Positions 9,104-14,577 of a DNA stretch of 14,577 nucleotides are shown here, piece after piece (within the stretch, counting starts at the first letter, position 1; each line of letters opens with the position of its first letter). The DNA lies in the NCBI GenBank assembly GCA_021785795.1, contig JAJYEK010000086.1, positions 1 to 14,577 on the forward strand, given 5' to 3'. The translations under genes were made by a program, and so were the position numbers. The notes beneath the pieces were generated by a model. The model was not told where the DNA came from, searched no databases, and worked only from the letters and a program-made list of their open reading frames with translations. Source of the DNA: Pseudomonadota bacterium. GTDB lineage: Bacteria > Pseudomonadota > Gammaproteobacteria > Acidiferrobacterales > UBA6901.

Positions 9104-9193
9104 GTGGTCATTTCCCCCATCGGTCGATCTGCGGCGCCGACCCGGCCCCGCAGTGGGGTGAACGGCCGCCCATATCCGAATTAGAATGGATAT

Positions 9194-9209
9194 AGCAAGG
9201 ACCGTGCCA
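9194..9209 (-). promoter_or_regulatory. Sigma-54 (RpoN) promoter for the c-di-GMP gene
   Basis: The minus strand reads TGGCACGGTCCTTGCT, matching the sigma-54 consensus TGGCACG-N4-TTGCW at every fixed position, with GG and GC separated by the required 10 nt. Transcription would start near 9183 and give a leader of about 80 nt before the ATG at 9103. This position rules against the upstream TTG start at 9244. A sigma-54 promoter requires an enhancer-binding activator, whose site would lie to the right (about 9260-9450). Confidence 0.75.
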
Positions 9210-9257
9210 GTCAGAGGTATGCACAGGCATGGTTCGTCGCGCAAGCACTTTCAGCAA

Positions 9258-9276
9258 TGTCTAAGTGTAGTAAACA
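9258..9276. promoter_or_regulatory. Dyad TGTcTA-N7-TAaACA, candidate activator site
   Basis: An imperfect inverted repeat, TGTCTA and TAAACA separated by 7 nt, is centred about 84 bp upstream of the predicted sigma-54 start site. That is a plausible place for an enhancer-binding protein or IHF-like factor. The spacing does not match the NifA (TGT-N10-ACA) or NorR sites, and no specific regulator is assigned. Confidence 0.3.
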
Positions 9277-9408
9277 TATTAAGGTTAGGACGCGATGGAT
9301 CAGCATGCGCGCGCCATATCCCGACGGTCGCGCGATGGCCTTGATTGGCGCCCAAACAATGTACATCCATGCACGAATAGCGAGCCCGAATGGAGAAACG
9401 GGTTTATA

Positions 9409-9441
9409 TATATTCGCTATATACCTGTTTTATAGAATATA
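9409..9441. repeat. AT-rich inverted repeat TATATTC...GAATATA
   Basis: TATATTC (9409-9415) is matched by GAATATA (9435-9441); pairing extends inward to CTATA/TATAG with two bulged bases. It lies in a stretch with 14 G/C in 50 bases (9401-9450), far below the surrounding sequence, about 240 bp upstream of the predicted start site of the c-di-GMP gene. It could be an upstream activator site or a bend. Confidence 0.35.
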
Positions 9442-9620
9442 CATCGATGCATTGCTGCAGACGAAAGTGATCCCCGCATGCGCCACGATGGTCCGACTCC
9501 ATATAACTCCGACGCACCCGTCCGCCCGGGAGATTTCGGCCAATTCCGCTGCCCGGGTATCCGGATAGTCTGGGCTGCCATCGCTGCTGTCGCCGCGGAC
9601 CGAGCGACATACGGGGCCGG

Positions 9621-9718
9621 CCGGCATGTTTCCTGCCGGGTGCGGTAAAGTACGGTGAGCCTGGTCCGGCGGGCGGATCAGGGTGAGTCCACCCGGTGGG
9701 GTCGATAGCAGCCACCGG
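9621..9718. other. Cluster of stem-loops, possible structured RNA
   Basis: Three stems lie within 98 bp: CCGGCA/TGCCGG (9621-9626 with 9634-9639, 7-nt loop), GGGTG/CACCC (9681-9685 with 9690-9694), and CCGGTGG/CCACCGG (9693-9699 with 9712-9718). The last two share bases and so exclude each other. No coding frame, promoter or T tract is evident, and no known RNA family was recognised. Either strand could be the relevant one, and chance pairing in GC-rich DNA is possible. Confidence 0.2.
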
Positions 9719-10040
9719 CATTTCAGCAGCATGGTTGGGGCGTGGCTATCGTGACAGGCCAGCTGCGGGTTAGCCCCCCATGGGCCAGCACGGCAACGCG
9801 GGCCGGCTTACGCGGTTTGTCTGCACCCGCATCACACCGGCGGCGGCCGCGATTCGCAGGGCGGGAGCCCGGCCACGCAGGAAGGGAAGGGGGCGCCGAG
9901 CTGCAACGGGAGGAGGCGCTCTGCCGGAGAGGAGGAGTTGCGGCCGGTCAGGACGGGCGGTGCAGCCAGGCGGTATGTTTCTGGCAATTTCCGGCGACTT
10001 CAGGTCAAATACGGCAACTTTCTAAACCACAACTCAAATC

Positions 10041-10127
10041 TGGTACCGAGGAGAGGACTTGAACCTCCACGGGGTTACCCCCACTAGCACCTGAAGCTAG
10101 CGCGTCTACCAGTTCCGCCACCTCGGC
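10041..10127 (-). tRNA. leuT-like: tRNA-Leu (anticodon CAG)
   Basis: The minus strand folds as an 87-nt class II tRNA. The acceptor GCCGAGG pairs with CCTCGGT (the first pair is G-U), followed by discriminator A and an encoded CCA. The D-arm is TGGCGGAACTGGTAGACGCG, and the anticodon stem CTAGC/GCTAG encloses loop TTCAGGT, giving anticodon CAG, which reads CUG, a leucine codon common in GC-rich genomes. A long variable arm (TGGGGGTAACCCC) and a T-loop TTCAAGT complete the molecule; it closely resembles E. coli tRNA-Leu(CAG). It stands head to head with rnr, and its promoter lies at 10173-10201. No integrated element is seen at its 3' end. Confidence 0.96.
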
Positions 10128-10137
10128 ATCGGTCTCA

Positions 10138-10156
10138 TCCCAGGACGGGCCTGGGA
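10138..10156. promoter_or_regulatory. Stem-loop in the shared tRNA-Leu / rnr leader
   Basis: TCCCAGG (10138-10144) pairs perfectly with CCTGGGA (10150-10156) around a 5-nt loop. On the minus strand it falls in the 5' leader of the tRNA precursor, upstream of the RNase P site; on the plus strand it falls in the rnr leader. Its role is unknown. Confidence 0.35.
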
Positions 10157-10172
10157 CCAGGTCAGGCGGCGC

Positions 10173-10201
10173 ACTCTACCGAGAGAAGAAATTCATGTCA
10201 A
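10173..10201 (-). promoter_or_regulatory. Sigma-70 promoter of tRNA-Leu, overlapping the rnr start codon
   Basis: On the minus strand, TTGACA (10201-10196) is followed by a 17-nt spacer and TAGAGT (10178-10173). The -35 is perfect and the -10 matches four of six positions. A GC-rich stretch, GCGCCGCC, follows the -10; this is the discriminator typical of stringently controlled stable-RNA promoters. The -35 hexamer shares the last two bases of the rnr ATG and the next four bases. Confidence 0.75.
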
Positions 10202-12492
10202 ACCGAATGCCCGGCGCACCCGAGGTGCCGGTCGATCCCATGGCTGACCGCGAAGCTCAGAAATACGAGTTTCCAGTTCCGAGTCGCGAAGCAGTGCTGG
10301 CCCACCTTGCCCAGCGCGGCGAACCGCTGTCCCTTAAGTACCTTGCGAATGAACTCGGCGTCGAGGGTGAACGCGACATCGAAGCCTTTGGGCGGCGCCT
10401 GCGCGCCATGGAAAGAGACGGGCAGCTGCTGAAAAACCGGCGTGGTCGCTATGGCCTGCTGCAGAAGATGGATATGGTGCGCGGGCGTGTGGTCGGCCAC
10501 CCGGACGGTTTCGGCTTCCTGGTGCCGGACGAGGGCGGGGCGGATCTGTTCCTGCCGCCCAAGGAGATGCGCGGGACGCTGCATGGAGACAGGGTGGTAG
10601 CGCGTGTGGCCGGAATTGATGCACGGGGTCGCAGGGAAGGAACGGTGGTCGAAGTGCTCGAGCGCGCCAATGTAACGATCGTCGGCCGTTACAACAGCGA
10701 GAACCGCATCGGCTTCGTGGTTCCGTCCGACAAGCGTATCAGCCAGGAAATTCTCATTCCGCACGGTGACGACCTGGGCGCGCGCGACGGCCAGATCGTG
10801 GTGGCCGCCATTACCGAACAGCCGACTCCCCGTGCGCGGCCCGTGGGACGCATCAGTGAAGTGCTCGGGGATCACATGGCGCCCGGGATGGAGGTGGAAG
10901 TCGCGATACGCATGTACGACCTGCCGCACAGCTGGCCGGACGCCGTGCTGGACGAAGTATCCAGCCTGACGGTGGAGGTGCCGGCAGACGCCTGGGAAGG
11001 CAGGGAGGATCTGCGATCGATCCCGCTCGTGACCATCGACGGGGAGGATGCGCGCGATTTCGACGATGCCGTATTCTGCGAGCGTCGCGGACGGGGGTTC
11101 CGGCTGATTGTGGCGATCGCCGATGTATCGGCCTATGTCCGGCCTGGAACAGCGCTTGACGCCGAAGCCTACCGGCGCGGGAATTCGGTCTATTTCCCGA
11201 ATCACGTTATCCCGATGCTGCCGGAGATCCTGTCCAACGGCCTGTGCTCGATCAATCCGCAGGTCGAACGCCTGTGCGTGGCGTGTGAGATGCAGATCAG
11301 CGCCAGCGGCAAGATAGAGCGCCACCGGTTCTTCCGTGCGGTCATGCGTTCCCAGGCGCGCCTGACCTACACTGCGGTCGCAGCGATGCTGGTTGACGGG
11401 GATGCCGCCCTTCTGCACCGCCACGAGGCGCTGCAACCGCACCTCGCAGATCTGTACGCGCTATACAAGGTGCTCCACAAGGCGCGCATCGCCCGCGGGG
11501 CGGTGGACTTCGAGCTGCCGGAGACCCGCATCATCTATGATGCGCAGCGCAAGATCGAGCGTATCGAACCGCTGGTGCGCAATGATGCGCACCGCCTCAT
11601 CGAGGAGTGCATGCTTGCAGCCAACGTCTGTGCCGCGGAGCTGCTCGCCCACCACAAGATCCCGGTTCCCTTCCGGGTACACGCGGGTCCGACCGCGGAA
11701 AAGCTCACGGCCCTGCGGGAGTTCCTGTTCGAACTCGGCCTGAATCTTGGCGGCGGCGACGAGCCGAAGGCGCGGGACTATGCCCGGCTGCTGCTTGCCG
11801 TGGAGGGACGTCCCGACGCGAGGTTGGTGCACACGGTGCTGCTGCGCAGCCTGAGCCAGGCGCTGTATACCCCCGACAACATCGGACACTTCGCTCTCGG
11901 CTACGCGAATTATGCCCATTTCACATCGCCTATCCGGCGTTACCCGGATCTGCTGGTCCATCGCGCGATCACGGGACTGCTCGAACACAGACAGCATGCT
12001 GCAACACTGGCCGAGGCGCAGTCGCAGGGCGAGCATTTCTCCATGACGGAGAGGCGGGCGGACGATGCCACCCGCGACGTCGTGCGCTGGCTCAAGACCG
12101 AATTCATGGTGGCCAAGGTGGGTGAACCATTCAACGGCATCATCAGCGGTGTCACGAATTTCGGGCTGTTCGTGGAGCTGGAAGACATCTACGTCGACGG
12201 ACTGGTGCACATCACCGCCCTGGGCAACGATTACTATCACTTTGATGCGGCCAAACACCGGCTGGTGGGCGATCGCACCCGGCGTACGTTTCGTCTCGGT
12301 GACCGGGTGCGGGTGCGCGTCGTACGGGTGGATCTGGACGAGGCCAAGCTTGATTTCGAGTTGATCGACGGGGAGACGCCGGCCCAGCCGGACCGCAGCC
12401 CGCGCCGGGTCCGGCGTACGGCGCAGCGCACGCAGCAGAAGAGGCGGAGCAGTAGCCCCGGACGCAAGAAGAAGGCGCGCCCGGTCAAGTAG
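10195..12492 (+). CDS. rnr: Ribonuclease R
   Basis: RNase R is a processive 3'-to-5' exoribonuclease that degrades structured RNA, including rRNA fragments and mRNA, and takes part in tmRNA-linked quality control. The 765-aa protein has an N-terminal winged-helix domain (about 28-90), two cold-shock-type OB domains (about 95-240), the RNB catalytic domain with the motif TIDGEDARDFDD (280-291), whose D282, D288, D290 and D291 correspond to the metal-binding Asp cluster of E. coli, and SPIRRYPD further on. An S1 domain (about 642-724, NGIISGVTNFGLFVEL) and a Lys/Arg-rich tail (725-765) follow. GAGAGAAGAA precedes the ATG at 10195; the next Met (residue 16) has no ribosome binding site. rlmB follows by 2 bp. 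The rnr promoter was not located; transcription from further left would run antisense through the tRNA-Leu gene. Confidence 0.96.
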   Translation: MSNRMPGAPEVPVDPMADREAQKYEFPVPSREAVLAHLAQRGEPLSLKYLANELGVEGERDIEAFGRRLRAMERDGQLLKNRRGRYGLLQKMDMVRGRVVGHPDGFGFLVPDEGGADLFLPPKEMRGTLHGDRVVARVAGIDARGRREGTVVEVLERANVTIVGRYNSENRIGFVVPSDKRISQEILIPHGDDLGARDGQIVVAAITEQPTPRARPVGRISEVLGDHMAPGMEVEVAIRMYDLPHSWPDAVLDEVSSLTVEVPADAWEGREDLRSIPLVTIDGEDARDFDDAVFCERRGRGFRLIVAIADVSAYVRPGTALDAEAYRRGNSVYFPNHVIPMLPEILSNGLCSINPQVERLCVACEMQISASGKIERHRFFRAVMRSQARLTYTAVAAMLVDGDAALLHRHEALQPHLADLYALYKVLHKARIARGAVDFELPETRIIYDAQRKIERIEPLVRNDAHRLIEECMLAANVCAAELLAHHKIPVPFRVHAGPTAEKLTALREFLFELGLNLGGGDEPKARDYARLLLAVEGRPDARLVHTVLLRSLSQALYTPDNIGHFALGYANYAHFTSPIRRYPDLLVHRAITGLLEHRQHAATLAEAQSQGEHFSMTERRADDATRDVVRWLKTEFMVAKVGEPFNGIISGVTNFGLFVELEDIYVDGLVHITALGNDYYHFDAAKHRLVGDRTRRTFRLGDRVRVRVVRVDLDEAKLDFELIDGETPAQPDRSPRRVRRTAQRTQQKRRSSSPGRKKKARPVK

Positions 12493-12494
12493 TC

Positions 12495-13286
12495 ATGCCG
12501 CACGCAGCAAAGCAGCATATTTTCGGCTGGCACGCCGTTCTGTCCGCCCTGGAACAGACCCCGGACCGGGTGGGGCGCATATGGATCGACGCGGGACGGT
12601 CCGGGGAACGGCCACAGGCGGTCATCCGTGCTGCCGAGCAAGCGCGCGTGCCCACGACACGCGCGACGCGCGCAGAGCTCGACGTGCTGGCCGGCACCGA
12701 CCGGCATCAGGGCGTGGTGGCTGAATGCGATCCAATCGGTCCGCACGGCGAGCAGGACCTGGACGCGTTTTTGCGGGGACTCGCGCAGCCAGCGCTCGTG
12801 CTCGTGCTCGATGGCGTCCAGGATCCGCATAATCTGGGCGCCTGCCTGCGTAGCGCCGACGCCGCCGGAGCGCACGCCGTCATCCTGCCGCGCGACAACG
12901 CTGTCGGCATCACGCCAACGGTGCGCAAGGTTGCAAGCGGCGGTGCGGATACCGTGCCGGTATTCCGGGTCACGAATCTCGTGCGCACGCTGGAGCGGCT
13001 CAAGCAGGCGGGACTGTGGATCGCCGGCGCCGCGGCCGACGCGGAGAGCGAGCTGTACGGAGCCGATCTGCGTGGACCGGTGGCGCTGGTGCTGGGAGCC
13101 GAGGGCAAAGGGCTGCGGCGGCTCACGCGGGAACACTGCGATTTCCTCATCCGTATCCCCATGGCCGGCAGCGTGGCGAGCCTGAATGTCGCGGCAGCCG
13201 CAGCCGTTTCCCTGTTCGAAGCCTTGCGCCAGAGACGCGCAGCGGCGTCATCAGACGCGCGCGGGTACACCGGGCCCGGCGCGTGA
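12495..13286 (+). CDS. rlmB: 23S rRNA (guanosine-2'-O-)-methyltransferase RlmB
   Basis: RlmB methylates the 2'-OH of G2251 in the peptidyl-transferase P-loop of 23S rRNA, using S-adenosylmethionine. The 263-aa protein has an N-terminal L30e-like substrate-binding domain (about 5-78, starting [10 protein letters not shown]) and a C-terminal SPOUT (trefoil-knot) domain. The three SPOUT motifs are present: [16 protein letters not shown] (110-125, with N113 and R119), LGAEGKGL (200-207, with E203), and [17 protein letters not shown] (221-237, with S229 and N231). Offsets to the E. coli residues are a constant 5. The ATG comes two bases after the rnr stop, so the genes are surely cotranscribed, as in E. 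coli. A C-terminal tail of about 15 residues has no known counterpart. A strong promoter for the next operon begins 21 bp downstream. Confidence 0.95.
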   Translation: MPHAAKQHIFGWHAVLSALEQTPDRVGRIWIDAGRSGERPQAVIRAAEQARVPTTRATRAELDVLAGTDRHQGVVAECDPIGPHGEQDLDAFLRGLAQPALVLVLDGVQDPHNLGACLRSADAAGAHAVILPRDNAVGITPTVRKVASGGADTVPVFRVTNLVRTLERLKQAGLWIAGAAADAESELYGADLRGPVALVLGAEGKGLRRLTREHCDFLIRIPMAGSVASLNVAAAAAVSLFEALRQRRAAASSDARGYTGPGA

Positions 13287-13307
13287 CAGCAGGTGCGTGA
13301 CCGCAGC

Positions 13308-13336
13308 TTGCCATGTCCGGCAGAACCCTTTAGAAT
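13308..13336 (+). promoter_or_regulatory. Sigma-70 promoter of the rpsF-rpsR-rplI operon
   Basis: TTGCCA (13308-13313) and TAGAAT (13331-13336) are separated by exactly 17 nt; both hexamers match the consensus at five of six positions or near it. Transcription would start near 13343, giving a leader of about 85 nt before rpsF. Confidence 0.75.
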
Positions 13337-13350
13337 CCCTCGCCTTTAGC

Positions 13351-13396
13351 CAGGCCGGTGCGCTGCTGCCCGGTCCTCCTTGCCTTACCGGCCCTG
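13351..13396 (+). promoter_or_regulatory. Structured leader of rpsF, candidate S6:S18 autoregulatory site
   Basis: GGCCGGT (13353-13359) pairs perfectly with ACCGGCC (13387-13393) around a 27-nt loop. The stem extends by CAG/CTG (13351-13353 with 13394-13396) if one C is bulged. It starts near the predicted transcript 5' end and sits 32 nt before the rpsF ATG. In many bacteria the S6:S18 complex binds a leader hairpin of this operon to repress it, recognising a CCG in a bulged apical region; the loop here contains CCCGGT. The match to that RNA family has not been tested. Confidence 0.45.
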
Positions 13397-13428
13397 TCCG
13401 GAAGGCTCTAATCCACGGGGAGTCAGTA

Positions 13429-13869
13429 ATGCGTCATTACGAGATCGTTTTCCTGGTCCATCCCGACCAGAGCGAGCAGGTACCTGCGATGATCGACCGG
13501 TACCGGTCCATCATCGAATCCGGCCAGGGCGCCATTCACCGCCTCGAAGACTGGGGGCGCCGTCAGCTTGCCTACCCGATCAACAAGATCCACAAGGCCC
13601 ACTATGTGTTGATGAACATCGAGTGCGATGCCGCGGTCTTGACCGAAATTGAAACCGCATTCCGCTTCAATGACGCGGTAATCCGTTGGATTACCCTGTC
13701 ACGCAAGGCCGCGGTTACCGCGCCATCGCCGCTCGCCAAAGAGAATCAGGAAGAAGGCCGCGCCGCCGGACACGGTGGCCGCGCCGAACGCGAGTCCGAG
13801 GGACGCGAGGCGTCCGTGGATGCGGCCGGCGATATCGGCGCGGAAGCGCCTGGCGCCGGCGAGGCCTGA
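13429..13869 (+). CDS. rpsF: 30S ribosomal protein S6
   Basis: S6 is a 30S platform protein that binds as a dimer with S18. The start is the ATG at 13429, preceded by GGGGAG at good spacing; it gives the canonical N-terminus [18 protein letters not shown]. The frame is open upstream to 13186, inside rlmB, but that extension is not S6. The ferredoxin-like core spans residues 1 to about 95 (with [11 protein letters not shown] and HYVLMNIE). Residues about 96-146 are a low-complexity tail rich in Ala, Gly, Glu and Arg; E. coli S6 has a shorter C-terminal tail that is glutamylated by RimK. At 146 aa the protein is longer than E. coli S6 (131-135 aa). It is the first gene of the rpsF-rpsR-rplI operon; no priB lies between rpsF and rpsR. 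Confidence 0.96.
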   Translation: MRHYEIVFLVHPDQSEQVPAMIDRYRSIIESGQGAIHRLEDWGRRQLAYPINKIHKAHYVLMNIECDAAVLTEIETAFRFNDAVIRWITLSRKAAVTAPSPLAKENQEEGRAAGHGGRAERESEGREASVDAAGDIGAEAPGAGEA

Positions 13870-13940
13870 TACATCGTCACGGGGCGGCCGGCTAGCGCCG
13901 GTCAGGTCCAGTCAGAACAGATTCCGGGAGCTACAGAGAA

Positions 13941-14168
13941 ATGTCGCGATTTTTCCGCCGCAAGAAGTACTGCCGTTTCACCGCCGAAGGTGTCGTCGAG
14001 ATCGACTACAAGGACATCGCCACCCTGAAGGGCTATGTTACCGAAACCGGCAAGATCATTCCCAGCCGTAACACCGGTACCAAGGCCCACTATCAGCGCC
14101 AGCTCACGCGCGCGGTCAAGCTCGCGCGCTACCTGGCACTGCTGCCTTACAGCGACGCCCATCGCTAG
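13941..14168 (+). CDS. rpsR: 30S ribosomal protein S18
   Basis: S18 binds with S6 to the central domain of 16S rRNA. The 75-aa protein matches the usual length and has the basic N-terminus [13 protein letters not shown], then [19 protein letters not shown] and [20 protein letters not shown]. Only one cysteine (C11) is present, so this is the zinc-free (C-minus) form. CAGAGAA before the ATG is a modest ribosome binding site. It lies 71 bp after rpsF; a small CCGGC/GCCGG stem (13888-13901) sits in that gap. The next gene is rplI, 64 bp further. Confidence 0.97.
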   Translation: MSRFFRRKKYCRFTAEGVVEIDYKDIATLKGYVTETGKIIPSRNTGTKAHYQRQLTRAVKLARYLALLPYSDAHR

Positions 14169-14232
14169 GCCCTGAGACACGAAAACACCGTCCGTGCAGT
14201 GACGGCAACGGCGATAAGCGTGAGGTTTCATT

Positions 14233-14577
14233 ATGCAATTGATACTGTTGGAAAAGATCCGCAATCTCGGCGAGCTGGGTGACCAGGTCAACGTCAAATC
14301 CGGTTACGGTCGCAACTACCTGATACCGCAGCGCAAGGCAGTGGTCGCGACCGCCGAGAACAAGGCGCTGTTCGAGGCGCGTCGGCGGGAATTTGAAAAG
14401 GCCCAAGCGGACTCGCTCGGTAGCGCCCAGGCACGGGCCCAGGTGATGGCAGGTGCCACTGTCCAGATCGTGAGCAAGGCGGGCGACGAAGGCAAGCTGT
14501 TCGGATCCGTCGGCACCGCCGATATCGCCTCCGCCATGACCGCGGCGGGTTTCGAGCTGTCCCGCGCCGAAGTGCAG
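14233..14577 (+). CDS. rplI: 50S ribosomal protein L9, truncated by the window edge
   Basis: L9 binds 23S rRNA near the L1 stalk base and helps maintain reading frame. The 115 codons visible encode the N-terminal RNA-binding domain with the signature [17 protein letters not shown] (residues 16-32), the long linker helix (about 40-75), and the beginning of the C-terminal domain ([15 protein letters not shown]). Full-length L9 is about 148-150 aa, so some 33 residues lie beyond the edge. TGAGG before the ATG is a reasonable ribosome binding site. It is the third gene of the S6-S18-L9 operon, in the usual gammaproteobacterial order. Confidence 0.96.
   Translation, partial: MQLILLEKIRNLGELGDQVNVKSGYGRNYLIPQRKAVVATAENKALFEARRREFEKAQADSLGSAQARAQVMAGATVQIVSKAGDEGKLFGSVGTADIASAMTAAGFELSRAEVQ

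Larger units (their letters stand above)
9104..10040. other. 937-bp intergenic region between the c-di-GMP gene and tRNA-Leu
   Basis: No gene is called here. The left part (9104-9450) holds the leader, sigma-54 promoter and dyads of the minus-strand c-di-GMP gene, plus an AT-rich patch. The right part (9450-10040) is GC-rich. Open frames at 9257-9568 and 9742-10062 (plus) and 9404-9732 (minus) lack ribosome binding sites and family resemblance; the second runs into the tRNA gene. Stems are seen at 9621-9639 and 9681-9718. No clear promoter for rnr and no intrinsic terminator for the tRNA was found. Confidence 0.5.

Noticed and set aside
9104..9244. Extension of the c-di-GMP protein to a TTG start at 9244 with a hydrophobic segment
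   Set aside because: The TTG lies upstream of the predicted sigma-54 start site and the extra segment is unlike a GAF N-terminus; the ATG at 9103 fits better.
9257..9568. Plus-strand frame of 103 codons with a hydrophobic middle
   Set aside because: There is no ribosome binding site, the hydrophobic part is only the translation of the AT-rich patch and includes Arg and Asp, and it overlaps the regulatory region of the sigma-54 promoter.
9931..9950. Sequence resembling the tRNA-Leu 3' part, considered as an attachment-site repeat
   Set aside because: The similarity is a short purine-rich run (gagaggaggag) that is not an exact repeat, and no integrase or phage gene is present.
9742..10062. 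Plus-strand frame of 106 codons before rnr
   Set aside because: It runs into the tRNA-Leu gene, is low-complexity, and has no family match.
13186..13428. 81-codon upstream extension of rpsF
   Set aside because: It overlaps rlmB and the promoter region; the ATG at 13429 gives the canonical S6 N-terminus with a good ribosome binding site.

Overview
The window is a GC-rich bacterial chromosome segment, most likely from a gammaproteobacterium. The order rnr–rlmB–rpsF–rpsR–rplI is the usual gammaproteobacterial one. A CCA-encoding tRNA-Leu(CAG), sigma-70 and sigma-54 type promoters and a Lol-type lipoprotein signal fit. The genus cannot be named from the sequence; an autotrophic or sulfur-oxidising lineage would be a guess. 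No IS element, CRISPR array, phage gene or replication origin was found.

Layout. Positions 1-44 (minus) hold the first codons of a DUF488-family gene that runs off the left edge. A 714-bp gap without a convincing gene follows. Positions 759-5000 (plus) form a sugar-phosphate cluster: zwf (glucose-6-phosphate dehydrogenase), tal (transaldolase, the long mycobacterial-type form) and pgi (glucose-6-phosphate isomerase, overlapping tal by ATGA). Together they link glucose-6-P/fructose-6-P exchange, the entry into the oxidative pentose phosphate pathway and the carbon-recycling step. The lactonase and 6-phosphogluconate dehydrogenase are not in the window. A small BON-domain lipoprotein gene (5208-5513, plus) follows and converges on a very large c-di-GMP turnover gene (5600-9103, minus).

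The c-di-GMP protein (1167 aa) reads GAF-GAF-PAS-PAS-PAS-GGDEF-EAL with both catalytic motifs intact and an I-site. Its first GAF domain carries a GFPAHHP motif and a Tyr 22 residues after its second His, the same arrangement as the haem-ligating His and distal Tyr of the mycobacterial DosS GAF-A domain. Upstream of it, on the same strand, is a sequence that matches the sigma-54 consensus (TGGCACG-N4-TTGCT), followed further upstream by dyads and an AT-rich patch. Together these suggest a sigma-54-controlled, possibly gas- or redox-sensing, bifunctional c-di-GMP enzyme. This is the most interesting system in the window.

The right third is housekeeping. tRNA-Leu(CAG) (minus) stands head to head with rnr (RNase R), and the -35 hexamer of its promoter overlaps the rnr start codon. 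rlmB (23S rRNA Gm2251 methyltransferase) follows rnr by 2 bp. Then a well-formed sigma-70 promoter and a structured leader precede rpsF, rpsR and rplI; rplI is cut by the right edge.
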